From Nostoc sp. ATCC 53789 (lineage in GTDB: Bacteria; Cyanobacteriota; Cyanobacteriia; Cyanobacteriales; Nostocaceae), in the NCBI RefSeq assembly GCF_009873495.1, contig NZ_CP046703.1:6940001-7004000 (forward strand): 64,000 nucleotides of DNA, given 5' to 3'. Position numbers and translations under genes: made by a program. Each line of letters starts with the position of its first letter. The first letter of the stretch is position 1. The notes below the pieces were generated by a model. That model was not told where the DNA came from and searched no databases. It saw nothing but the letters and a program-made list of their open reading frames with translations. This document shows positions 28,039 through 36,173 of this stretch, piece after piece.

Positions 28039-28644
28039 ATGCTAGAAAATCGTGATTACACCTTAATTATTGACAAAAGCGGCAGCATGGCAACCCAAGA
28101 TCAAAAGGGTGGCAGAAGTAGATGGTTTGCAGCACAGGAATCTACTTTAGCATTAGCTAGCAAGTGTGAGCAATTTGACCCAGATGGTATCACTATTTAT
28201 TTATTTTCTGGTAAATTCAAGCGATACGAAAACGTTACATCCAGTCTAGTAGGGCAAATTTTCCGAGAAAATGATCCCTCTGGTACAACTGACTTGGCAG
28301 GTGTGTTGAAACATGCAACTGACGATTACTTACAACGCAAAGCAGCCGGTCAAACAAAGCCAAATGGTGAAACAATTTTAGTGGTTACTGATGGTGAACC
28401 AGACGATCGCAAAGCAGTTATGAAGGTAATTATTGAAGCTTCTCGCCGCATCGATCGAGATGAAGAATTAGCCATTTCCTTCATTCAAGTAGGTACAGAT
28501 CCCCAAGCTACTCGCTTTCTGAAAGTCTTAGATGATGAACTTCAAAGTGCTGGTGCTAAGTTTGATATCTGTGACACCATTACTATGGAAGATATGGAAG
28601 ATATGAGTCTATCAGAAGTCTTGCTCAATGCTATTAATGACTAG
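28039..28644 (+). CDS. Von Willebrand factor A domain protein (second copy)
   Basis: 201 residues and a close paralogue of the preceding VWA protein. Both share DYTLIIDKSGSM, GGRSRW, FDPDGITxYLFSG, NDPxGTTxLAGVL and the ending SLxxVLxNAI. The MIDAS residues are intact. Loops near residues 16-22 and 100-112 differ, suggesting different partners after tandem duplication. GGAG precedes the ATG. The coiled-coil gene begins 26 nt after the stop. Confidence 0.88.
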   Translation: MLENRDYTLIIDKSGSMATQDQKGGRSRWFAAQESTLALASKCEQFDPDGITIYLFSGKFKRYENVTSSLVGQIFRENDPSGTTDLAGVLKHATDDYLQRKAAGQTKPNGETILVVTDGEPDDRKAVMKVIIEASRRIDRDEELAISFIQVGTDPQATRFLKVLDDELQSAGAKFDICDTITMEDMEDMSLSEVLLNAIND

Positions 28645-28670
28645 ATATACCATTTATAGGAATTGCAAAA

Positions 28671-29066
28671 ATGGATTCCATTGATAAGCTGTTAGCCGAA
28701 CTCAAAACTGAATATAAAGAAGTAAAACCACAACAGCAACAGTCCAAATCAGCCACAGCCAAAGCTTTTATTCCACCATTGCCAAAATCGGCATCTTTGA
28801 TGGATAACATTTTGGCAGAGGTTAAGGCTAATTTTGCAGAAGAGGATGCTGCTATTGAGTTAAAAAAACAACAAGAACTAGAAAAGGAGCGAATTCGCCA
28901 AGAACAACTCAAAGCCAAACAATTAGAGGGTTTGAAAATACAGGCAAAAGAATGGTTAGCCAAAGTAGATCCACTTTCGTCGGAAGGACTTTGGTTTGAA
29001 AGGTTTGCTGAAAGTTACCCCTCAAAATTAGAGGCAGCGATTGAATATTTAAGAAGCAATGAATAA
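28671..29066 (+). CDS. Coiled-coil hypothetical protein of the VWA module
   Basis: 131 residues. The N-terminus contains two similar short helical motifs (MDSIDKLLAELKTEYKE at 1-17 and SLMDNILAEVKANFAEE near 42-58), then a charged coiled coil (ELKKQQELEKERIRQEQLKAKQLEG). A compact C-terminal segment follows (AKEWLAKVDPLSSEGLWFERFAESYPSKLEAAIEYL). I do not recognise a named family. The 26-nt spacing and shared orientation argue that it works with the VWA proteins, perhaps as a scaffold bound through the repeated LLAEL/ILAEV helices. Confidence 0.75.
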   Translation: MDSIDKLLAELKTEYKEVKPQQQQSKSATAKAFIPPLPKSASLMDNILAEVKANFAEEDAAIELKKQQELEKERIRQEQLKAKQLEGLKIQAKEWLAKVDPLSSEGLWFERFAESYPSKLEAAIEYLRSNE

Positions 29067-29206
29067 ATGTCTTCAAACAAGAATGTAGAGACGTAAAATA
29101 TTGTGTCTCTATTGATTTCTAGACATATCTAAATAAACAATTCAAGATTCAAAAATAATCTCCTATCTCAAATTTAAAATGAGCAATTATTATTTATTAC
29201 CTATGC

Positions 29207-29554
29207 TCAATATTGATGCTGATTTGTTCTATTTGAGTGTTGAACAGCCCATTCATGCATAGCATAGAGAATTGGTTGCAAAGTTTCTCCTAAATGCGTT
29301 AGCGAATATTCTACCTTTGGTGGAATTTGGGGATAAACTTCTCGATGAATAATACCGTCTTGCTCCATTTCTCTAAGTTGCTGAGTCAACATCTTTTGCG
29401 TAACTCCAGGTAAAGCTCGTTGTAACTCACCAAACCTTTTTACGCCAGTCATTAATTCTCTAATAATCAAAACTTTCCAGCGCCCGCCAATTACCTTTAG
29501 GGTAGTTTCTACTTCACAAGTCAGCCTGAGATTGTTTTCTGCTTCAGCTTTCAT
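29207..29554 (-). CDS. HxlR-family transcriptional regulator
   Basis: 115-residue winged-helix protein. It has the family core CEVETTLKVIGGRWKVLIIRELMTGVKRFGELQRALPGVTQKMLTQQLREMEQDGIIHREVYPQIPPKVEYSLTHLGETL, including the conserved N-terminal cysteine used for redox/aldehyde sensing in some members. HxlR proteins often control an adjacent gene, but none diverges here. The nearest same-strand neighbour is the ferritin-like gene 148 nt upstream. Confidence 0.9.
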   Translation of the reverse strand: MKAEAENNLRLTCEVETTLKVIGGRWKVLIIRELMTGVKRFGELQRALPGVTQKMLTQQLREMEQDGIIHREVYPQIPPKVEYSLTHLGETLQPILYAMHEWAVQHSNRTNQHQY

Positions 29555-29702
29555 AGTCAGTTTTTAAGAAGTACCTTACTTAGATTTGCTGGGTAGTACC
29601 GCTAGTTAAAAGTATGGGTACATCTACAACACTCCACAAAATTTAACTGCTCTCTTTGATGAACTAATTTTTTTAACATTAGATACTCAATGATAACTAT
29701 AA

Positions 29703-30449
29703 TTACGTAGCTATCAACTCAGAATCGATGTCCGACGGCGCACTATCTTGGACTAGCGATCGCGTTTCGCCATTACGCTGGAGGATACCGCCAACCATTG
29801 CTAACAAGGCGTTTACTTTCCGGGTTCGCCACATATCTACAAGTTTTTCCACTTTGGTAGCAGGCATCCGTCGCATCATGGCTTCGTAGAGATAAGCAGC
29901 ATGTCCAGTTTCATCTTGGGCAATACTTAGCATTCCTAACTTCAAGTTACGATCGGTTGGCTCGTTATCAGGTAATACTTTCGCCATTCGCGCAAAGTCT
30001 TTACTAGCATCTAACTCAAGAATGTATGTGCTAGCCATAAACACATCCCAGTCAATGACAGCAGGTTTAAGCTGTTCTTGAGTATAACCTTCAAAGAATG
30101 CTGCAAAAAAGGGACTACGTTGCTGTTGTGATTTGTTTGTAGATGCAGTTTGGGGTTGACGCTTAAAATCTATAACTTGTTTATTCATCTGCTGTAAGGC
30201 GTGGGCAAAGACTTTACCATGCCTAGTCTCATCTGATGCGTGTTTTGCTAGTTTTTCGGCTAGCCATGTATCGCCTTCGGCTGCGGCGCGATCGCTAAGT
30301 GCAGATAAAAATGGCACAGAACCAGATTCAGCAAAATAAAATCCCGCAAGGATGTTGGGACGGGTTTTTAAATCACGAATTTGAGCAGCAGAGTAATAGG
30401 CAAAAGCACCTGAACCAGCTAAATGCAGAATGTGAGTTAAGAAGTTCAT
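29703..30449 (-). CDS. Ferritin-like di-iron domain protein
   Basis: 248 residues with the four-helix ferritin-like pattern. Metal-binding motifs are FAESGSVPFL (first helix Glu), ASDETRHG (ExxH), ILELDAS (third helix Glu) and AQDETGHAAY (ExxH). This spacing fits a carboxylate-bridged di-iron centre, as in rubrerythrin-like or AurF-like oxidases. An insertion near residues 95-112 (RQPQTASTNKSQQQRS) is polar and probably disordered. Reaction unknown. It diverges from the nuclease gene. Confidence 0.8.
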   Translation of the reverse strand: MNFLTHILHLAGSGAFAYYSAAQIRDLKTRPNILAGFYFAESGSVPFLSALSDRAAAEGDTWLAEKLAKHASDETRHGKVFAHALQQMNKQVIDFKRQPQTASTNKSQQQRSPFFAAFFEGYTQEQLKPAVIDWDVFMASTYILELDASKDFARMAKVLPDNEPTDRNLKLGMLSIAQDETGHAAYLYEAMMRRMPATKVEKLVDMWRTRKVNALLAMVGGILQRNGETRSLVQDSAPSDIDSELIAT

Positions 30450-30634
30450 CAGAAATTGCCACTGATAATTAGGAGGTTACAATTCTTATACTAATGTGCA
30501 TTTTCTATTCGGGTGGGGCAGGGGGTTTTACCTGCTGGAATTTTCAATTGCCTGTGGCAGTATGTCAAGGGTTAACAAATATATCTCATCATTTTGCTAA
30601 TATCATCCCACAGAGGTAATGCAGGTGAGTTGGG

Positions 30635-31201
30635 ATGGAGAAATTAACTAAACCAGTGCGATTTTGGCTTTGTGCAACTATCATATTTTTGGGTTTGATA
30701 GGCTGCGATCGCTTTGTCAATACTTCTGGAGAACCAGTTGAGCGAGTGAGTGATGGCGATACTATAGTAGTTAAAGATAGCAGTGGTAAAAATTTTACCG
30801 TGCGCTTTGCTTGTGTAGATGCGCCCGAAATAGCCCATACCAACAAAGAAAAGCAGAGTAAACGCACTAGCGATCGCAATCAATTTATTTGGGGTGTGAA
30901 AGCCCAAGAACGTGTGCAACAACTGGTGCAACAAGGAGGCGATCGCGTGACTTTAAATATCACCGATAGCGATCGCTATGGACGCAAAATTGCCGAAGTC
31001 CGTTTACAAAATGGCACTTTTGTGCAGCAGATATTGTTAAAAGAAGGATTGGCAAAGGTATATCGTCCTTACTTAAACAAGTGTCCTAGTAAAGACTTAG
31101 TTCAACAAGCCGAAGCTGAAGCCAAGGAACAACGTGTTGGGGTTTGGAGTGACACTAAATTTGTTAATCCTTGGGAATATCGCAGCCTATCAAAAAAATA
31201 A
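30635..31201 (+). CDS. Lipoprotein thermonuclease-family (SNase) nuclease
   Basis: 188 residues. The signal peptide has a lipobox (FLGLIGC, Cys ~24), so it is predicted to be anchored outside the inner membrane. The staphylococcal-nuclease fold shows VERVSDGDTIVVKDSSGK, VRFACVDAPEIAH (catalytic Arg/Asp region), SDRYGRKIAEVRLQNGTFVQQILLKEGLAKVYRPY and the C-terminal AEAEAKEQRVGVWSD. Active-site Asp and Arg positions appear kept. It may degrade external DNA/RNA for nutrition. It has no operon partner. Confidence 0.92.
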   Translation: MEKLTKPVRFWLCATIIFLGLIGCDRFVNTSGEPVERVSDGDTIVVKDSSGKNFTVRFACVDAPEIAHTNKEKQSKRTSDRNQFIWGVKAQERVQQLVQQGGDRVTLNITDSDRYGRKIAEVRLQNGTFVQQILLKEGLAKVYRPYLNKCPSKDLVQQAEAEAKEQRVGVWSDTKFVNPWEYRSLSKK

Positions 31202-31265
31202 AACAGGAGTCAGAATTCAGGAGTCAGAATTCAGAAGTGGTGAATACTCTATGCATAAAGTCCCC

Positions 31266-32153
31266 CTACTCCTCTTTCCAAGTTTGCAGTTGAAAATAAA
31301 CTAATACCAGCGTCACTGCTAGTAACACCGTTGCTGCTGCTGCTGCATAACCAAAATCAAACTGACCAAAAGCCTCTTGATAAATGTAGTAAACCAGCAA
31401 ATTAGTCGAATTCAGTGGCCCACCGCCAGTCATGACAAAAACTTGCTCAAAACTCCGCAATGTAAAAATCGCGGTAGTGATGACTGCAAATATCACAGTC
31501 GGGCGCAATCCAGGCAGAGTAATATACCAAAATTGTTGCCAAGCATTTGCTCCATCCAAATCTGCTGCTTCATAACGGCTCGGAGGAATTGCTTGCAAAC
31601 CTGCTAAAAAAACTACCATATTGAAACCGAGTTGTTTCCAAATACTCATTAAAATAATTACTGGCATTGCCCAAAAGGTATCTCCTAGCCAAGGGATGGC
31701 TGGAATACCAAAAAAATCTAAAAGTCCGTTAACTGGCCCTGATGTTTGAAACAGCCAGCGAAATCCCAAACCGGCTGCCACAAGTGAAATAATCGAAGGT
31801 AAAAAGTATGCACTCCGCATGATGCCCCGCAAGGGAATGGAGCGGTTTAATAGCACTGCCAATCCCAACGAGATAACTAAACTGGGAATAATAGTGGCAA
31901 CAGTAAAATAAAAGGTGTTACCCAGAACTTGCCAGAAGTCGGGGTTGAGTAGCAAGCGCCAATAGTTTTTTAAGCCTATCCAATAAGTACCTTTTAAGGT
32001 GAAACTACCAGCAGTAAAGCTGAGGTAAAACAAATAAGCGATCGGCCAAATGATAAAAACGCCCAGTAAAATTAGTGCTGGTGTGAGAAAAGTCCAGGCA
32101 GCTACTGTATCATTATCCAACCATGACTTAGTACTATATATTTTTTTTGACAT
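31266..32153 (-). CDS. Sugar ABC transporter permease (MalF/UgpA type)
   Basis: 295 residues with six membrane helices and the EAA loop EAADLDGANAWQQFWYITLPGL, which contacts the ATPase. WTFLTPALILLGVFIIWPIAYLFYLSF is the characteristic first helix of carbohydrate-uptake CUT1 permeases. No second permease, binding protein or ATPase is in the window. The 5' end of this gene and its upstream DNA are duplicated at 35857-36230 (about 15 codons). It was originally divergent from purN; the caspase-FGE gene now lies between them. Confidence 0.9.
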   Translation of the reverse strand: MSKKIYSTKSWLDNDTVAAWTFLTPALILLGVFIIWPIAYLFYLSFTAGSFTLKGTYWIGLKNYWRLLLNPDFWQVLGNTFYFTVATIIPSLVISLGLAVLLNRSIPLRGIMRSAYFLPSIISLVAAGLGFRWLFQTSGPVNGLLDFFGIPAIPWLGDTFWAMPVIILMSIWKQLGFNMVVFLAGLQAIPPSRYEAADLDGANAWQQFWYITLPGLRPTVIFAVITTAIFTLRSFEQVFVMTGGGPLNSTNLLVYYIYQEAFGQFDFGYAAAAATVLLAVTLVLVYFQLQTWKEE

Positions 32154-32177
32154 CTATAATTTTCCTTTTAGCTGTTT

Positions 32178-32288
32178 ATGATCCTCCGCCCTGATTCTAC
32201 CCTTAGCTTGGTTTCTCCCAGCATTAGCGATGTCTACGACTGGCTACGCCTACGCTTGGGTAAACTCTTGGTTCATAATTATCTCTAG
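32178..32288 (+). pseudogene. Truncated 5' copy of purN
   Basis: The ATG at 32178 begins codons for MILRPDSTLSLVSPSISDV, nearly identical to the first 19 residues of purN at 36174. Homology stops at ~32234, where a dispersed repeat (32230-32258) begins; the frame ends at 32288. This is the left half of a broken segmental duplication. Confidence 0.8.
32230..32258. repeat. Dispersed repeat, left copy (inverted partner at 35770)
   Basis: A 29-bp sequence starting ATGTCTACGACTGG. Its reverse complement is found at 35770-35798 with two mismatches. The two copies flank the caspase-FGE gene in inverted orientation. The sequence looks like a multicopy Nostoc repeat, so it need not mark element ends. 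Confidence 0.6.
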
Positions 32289-32402
32289 TTGCAGTATTTG
32301 TAAGTCCTATTTTTGAAAAAAAATTAGATCGTTCTGCTTCGCTACACTCAAAAAGGGTAAAGGAAAGAAGGGTAGAGGGTAAAAGAGCTAAAGTATAAAA
32401 GG

Positions 32403-35400
32403 CTAAAGAGTCCTCCCAACCGCGCAGACAACACGAAAACCAATAGTGTAGCCGATGCTATCGCGCCCCGCCCTAAAGCTGCTGCTGCGGGACGCGGAAC
32501 GGCAGTCCTCAGGATAGGTGAACCAGGAACCGCCCCGCAGTACTTGATATTGACTAGCATTATCTATCCATGCACTTCCATCACTAGGCGCACCTTTATA
32601 GCTGTCATCCCAAGTATCTTGACACCACTCCCGGACATTCCCGTGCATATCGTATAACCCAAAGGCGTTGGCTGGAAAACTTCCTACTTCTGCTGTTTCT
32701 TGGCGATTTCTTCCTTTTAATGCAGAAGCATAAGCAAAATTCCCATTATAGTTAGCTAATTCAGTTGTAATCGTCTCGCCGAAGTGAAATGGTGTCGTTG
32801 TTCCTGCACGACAGGCGTATTCCCACTCTACTTCACTAGGTAGACGATATTCACGCCCAGTCTTTTGACTCAGCTTTTTGCAAAAGTCTACTGCATCATT
32901 CCAGGACACTTTCTCTACAGGACGTTTTGCTCCCTTGAAGCTGGACGGATTGCTACCCATTATTTGCTGGTACTGTTCCTGAGTCACTTCAAACTTGCCT
33001 ATAAAAAAAGCAGGTACATTGACAGCGTGCCGTGGTTCTTCATATTTGGTTCGACCATTTTCACCGGGTGGCGAACCCATATTAAAAGAGCCTCCAGGAA
33101 TCTCAACCATATCTAAAGTTATGCCATTACCTAAGTCCTCCTTAAAGAACTTAGCTTGCTTGTTAGCATCTCGTTTAATTACCTGTCCCTTTTCATCTAC
33201 CGTTACCGTTTCAAACTCAACTGTCCGTAAGGGCAATCCAAATGCTTCAGATGCTCTTTTATCAGCTACAGAGATAAGTGACGGTGATTGACGCTTAAGA
33301 ATTTCACGACCTACCACTGCTGTCACCAAACCTACGCCTCCCAAGCCAGCCCACTTCAAAAATTTTTGTCGGGTTATTCGCTCTTGAGGCCATAAAGTGG
33401 GTTGATGACTTGCTACAACTCTAGTTTCAATTGCAGTGATCTTCTTTTGTTTAAGTCCTAGAGTCCGTTGAAGTTGCTTTAACCTCTGCCGAACATCATC
33501 ACTATCAAGGGAATTTCCTGCTTTAATTATTTTAATTAATTCCTGCTCATACTGCTGTAACTTTTGGCGATATTCTGCTTTCTCTCGCTGCCGTTGTTTT
33601 TCTGCCTCCTGCTGCTTTAGTCGTACAACTTCTTCTTGTTGTTGTTTTTCTGCCTCTTGTTCTTGTCTGATTCTCTCTTGCTGTTTCCGGTCTTCTGCTT
33701 GTGAAGATGATTGAATAATAATTGCTTCAAGTTCAGATGTTTCCGCATCATTTAGTTCTAAAATTCGTTGAAAACGTTGAAGTTCTTCACGAGTAGCATC
33801 ACTGAGGGGATATTCAAACTGCATCGACTCTCTAAACACCTCTTTATACTGCTGAAGCTTTTGCCGATGTTCTTCGATCGCAGCAATAATTGGATTTTCA
33901 ATTGCAGTCAAATTCTTAGCAGTCAGATTTAACGCTTGATAACGTTGCATTAATTGAGAGCGTTTAAAAGCACTAAGCGGATATTCTTGCTGAATAGCTT
34001 CTGTAAATTCCTGCTCATATTGCCGCAAGTTTGCTTGATGCGTTTCAATCTCCGCATTAATCCGCCTCTCGATCGCTCCCACATCTCCATCACTCAACCC
34101 CAACGTCTGCCACGTTTGCTGCAACTGCTTCCGCGTCACCTCATCTGGATAATGCTGTCGCTGCGTCGCCTTCACAAACGCCTGCTCGTACTGCTGGAGT
34201 TTTTGATGATAGCTTTCAATCTGTGTTGTGATTTGTGCTTGAATTGGTGCAACATCTACATCTGTCAGTCCCAAGCGCTGCTGCTGTTGGCGTAAGTCAT
34301 TCCAGATTGCCTTGCTGAGAGGATATTCCTGCTGCGTGGCAGTAAAAAACAGCCGTTGGTAATCCTGGAGTTTCTGGTGATATGCCTCTACCTCAGCCGT
34401 AATCTGAGATTCAATCGCCGCAACATCACTATTTGCAAGCTCTAATTGCTGCTGGGTTTGCCGTAAGCGATCGCGGCTTGCTGCACTCAGGGGAAACTCC
34501 TGTCGCAGTGCCGTTGTAAACTCCTGCTGATATATTTCCAGGTTTTGCTGATGTGTCTTAAACCGTGCAGTTACTTGTGCCTCAATCGGCATCGTGTCCT
34601 CATTCCGCAGCCCCAAAGTTTGCTGGAGAATTTGCAGATCGTGGCGATCGCTATCTGTAATTGTCTCGTCTCGCTCTAGTAGTTCAGTAAACGTCTGTTG
34701 ATACTGCTGGAGTTTGTCGCGGAACTCATTGCGGTACGGTTCCAACACCTCATCTTCGATCGCCTTCGCCTCAGTTGTCTCCAATCCCAAGCGAGTCCTC
34801 TGATAATCTAATGTGCGACGACCAACAAGAGAAATTTCGCCTCGATGAATAAATCGCGCAACCTCTTTACGGTATCGATGTCTGGGATCACCCGGAGCTA
34901 CCTTTGATAGTCGAATTTTAAAGCCTTCTCGAATTGCATAGATTTCCGGCTTCATTGCCGGCTGAAGTTCTCGCACCTTCTGACTCGCGTACTCATGGAG
35001 TTCATCGATAGAGATAAACTCATCGCGATCGCGATCGGCTTCTCCCGACTTAATACCTTCAACCAAAAAACGAGTGTAAATCGATAAATCTTGCCCCTCT
35101 TGCTCAAAGGAATATTGAGTTGAAGTAGAAGAAGTCAATACTGCTCGTCCTTCACCGCCCAACTGCTCCCGGATGTCAATCATGCCGTCATCTTTGGCAG
35201 ACATTCCCTCAGCAAACGCGCCACTAAAGCAGCTATCTAGGATCACAACCTGCCGCCGGGAGCGGCTTTCGCTCATGCGATCGTGAATAAAATTGGCAGA
35301 TACCGACGTTGAGCGAATCAATTCGCCCTGCGGTGTCTTACTGGTGTTGCGAGTTGCCAGATACAGCCTACCGCGATCGTCTTTGATGCCGTGTCCCGAA

Positions 35401-35636
35401 AAATACAGCAACAGCAAATCATCTTTGTGCCGTCCAGAGAATAGCGTTTCGATCGCAATTTCTACAACTTGTCGTTCAGGATTTTTTAGCAGGGTAATAT
35501 CTGACGCAGCAAATCCGCCCATCTCTGGATGCAGCAGCACCTCACAAACTGCTTCCACATCTCTAACTGCACTGGGCAACGGGTTTAGCCCTGGCTCATA
35601 CTCACTGACCCCAACCAGTAACGCTACCTTCGCCAT
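32403..35636 (-). CDS. Caspase-like / helical-repeat / membrane-anchored FGE-sulfatase fusion
   Basis: 1077 residues. Residues 1-245 are a peptidase C14 (orthocaspase-like) domain with the dyad His82 (YFSGHG) and Cys136 (ILDSCFSG). Residues ~250-740 hold about eight helical repeats of ~55-60 residues (YxxxFxxALxxExPLSxxxRxxLxxxQxxLxLxxxDVxxIExxI), broken by a charged coiled coil (~645-690). A basic, single hydrophobic segment (TRQKFLKWAGLGGVGLVTAV, ~755-774) may anchor it in the membrane. Residues ~830-1073 are an FGE-sulfatase/SUMF1 domain (EIPGGSFNMGS, RLPSEVEWEYACRAG, LYDMHGNVREWCQD, LRGGSW, GFRVV). Caspase-FGE fusions occur in cyanobacterial conflict or cell-death systems, with the FGE part as a likely ligand-binding lectin-like domain. 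It sits between two halves of a duplicated permease/purN region. Confidence 0.9.
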   Translation of the reverse strand: MAKVALLVGVSEYEPGLNPLPSAVRDVEAVCEVLLHPEMGGFAASDITLLKNPERQVVEIAIETLFSGRHKDDLLLLYFSGHGIKDDRGRLYLATRNTSKTPQGELIRSTSVSANFIHDRMSESRSRRQVVILDSCFSGAFAEGMSAKDDGMIDIREQLGGEGRAVLTSSTSTQYSFEQEGQDLSIYTRFLVEGIKSGEADRDRDEFISIDELHEYASQKVRELQPAMKPEIYAIREGFKIRLSKVAPGDPRHRYRKEVARFIHRGEISLVGRRTLDYQRTRLGLETTEAKAIEDEVLEPYRNEFRDKLQQYQQTFTELLERDETITDSDRHDLQILQQTLGLRNEDTMPIEAQVTARFKTHQQNLEIYQQEFTTALRQEFPLSAASRDRLRQTQQQLELANSDVAAIESQITAEVEAYHQKLQDYQRLFFTATQQEYPLSKAIWNDLRQQQQRLGLTDVDVAPIQAQITTQIESYHQKLQQYEQAFVKATQRQHYPDEVTRKQLQQTWQTLGLSDGDVGAIERRINAEIETHQANLRQYEQEFTEAIQQEYPLSAFKRSQLMQRYQALNLTAKNLTAIENPIIAAIEEHRQKLQQYKEVFRESMQFEYPLSDATREELQRFQRILELNDAETSELEAIIIQSSSQAEDRKQQERIRQEQEAEKQQQEEVVRLKQQEAEKQRQREKAEYRQKLQQYEQELIKIIKAGNSLDSDDVRQRLKQLQRTLGLKQKKITAIETRVVASHQPTLWPQERITRQKFLKWAGLGGVGLVTAVVGREILKRQSPSLISVADKRASEAFGLPLRTVEFETVTVDEKGQVIKRDANKQAKFFKEDLGNGITLDMVEIPGGSFNMGSPPGENGRTKYEEPRHAVNVPAFFIGKFEVTQEQYQQIMGSNPSSFKGAKRPVEKVSWNDAVDFCKKLSQKTGREYRLPSEVEWEYACRAGTTTPFHFGETITTELANYNGNFAYASALKGRNRQETAEVGSFPANAFGLYDMHGNVREWCQDTWDDSYKGAPSDGSAWIDNASQYQVLRGGSWFTYPEDCRSASRSSSFRAGRDSIGYTIGFRVVCAVGRTL

Positions 35637-35769
35637 TTAATTTACCTATGCTGCGATCGAATCCTATGCGGCTTTAATCTCTGTGTTGTTTCGCTCATAC
35701 CAAGTTTTAGAATATCACCTATATCAATTAGACTAGTTATGAGCTAAATTTTTTAGAGCAAAATTTAAT

Positions 35770-35798
35770 CAAGCGTAGGCGTAGCCCATCGTAGACAT
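35770..35798. repeat. Dispersed repeat, right copy
   Basis: Reverse complement of 32230-32258 with 27 of 29 bases matching. It sits 130 nt upstream of the caspase-FGE start. Confidence 0.6.
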
Positions 35799-35856
35799 TG
35801 CAACATGGAAAGAGACACTGCTAAATAAAAGTATAAATCTTACTTATTTATGTAAG

Positions 35857-35902
35857 AAAAATCCAGGCAGCTACTGTATCAGTATCCAACCACGGCTTAG
35901 TA
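35857..35902 (-). pseudogene. 5' fragment of the sugar permease gene
   Basis: On the minus strand it reads TKPWLDTDTVAAWIF, matching TKSWLDNDTVAAWTF at the start of the permease (31266-32153). The fragment lacks a start codon because about 220 bp including the minisatellite separate it from the matching upstream sequence. It is the right half of the broken duplication. Confidence 0.75.
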
Positions 35903-35948
35903 GAGCATTTCATTAATTAATAGCAAAGTAAATTTGGCAACAGCCTGC

Positions 35949-36091
35949 AATATTAATGCATCGGCTGACAATGCCAATACATCGGGTAACAATGCCAATG
36001 CATCGGGTAACAATGCCAATACATCGGTTGACAATGCCAATGCATCGGGTAACAATGCCAATGCATTGGGTAACAATATTAATGCGTCCCC
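35949..36091. repeat. 21-bp minisatellite (6.7 copies)
   Basis: The unit consensus AATGCCAATRCATCGGGTAAC is repeated head to tail six times plus a partial copy. The first and last units carry AATATTAATGC. With no spacers between units it is not a CRISPR. It reads NANASGN-like on the plus strand and DALALLP-like on the minus strand. Confidence 0.85.
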
Positions 36092-36173
36092 TTGCATTAA
36101 ACAAGCTACGCTTTTACACAAAAGTGTACGTATTATATATTTTTGGCATCTATCATTTTCCCTCTTAGCTGTT

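Larger units (their letters stand above)
35637..36173. other. Duplicated permease/purN upstream region with minisatellite
   Basis: Starts with the inverted dispersed repeat (35770-35798). Then come a 5' fragment of the permease gene (35857-35902), the 21-bp minisatellite (35949-36091), and the original permease/purN upstream sequence (from ~36126) leading to the purN start. Open frames over the minisatellite exist in several frames because 21 is divisible by three; none looks like a real gene. Confidence 0.65.

Noticed and set aside
30589..30934. Two 96-codon minus-strand frames
   Set aside because: Both lie over the thermonuclease gene and its signal-peptide region; shadows.
32348..32560. 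70-codon minus-strand frame at the end of the caspase-FGE gene
   Set aside because: Out-of-frame overlap of the FGE domain with no sign of independent translation.
35949..36091. Possible CRISPR array
   Set aside because: Units are contiguous with no unique spacers; it is a minisatellite. No cas gene in the window.
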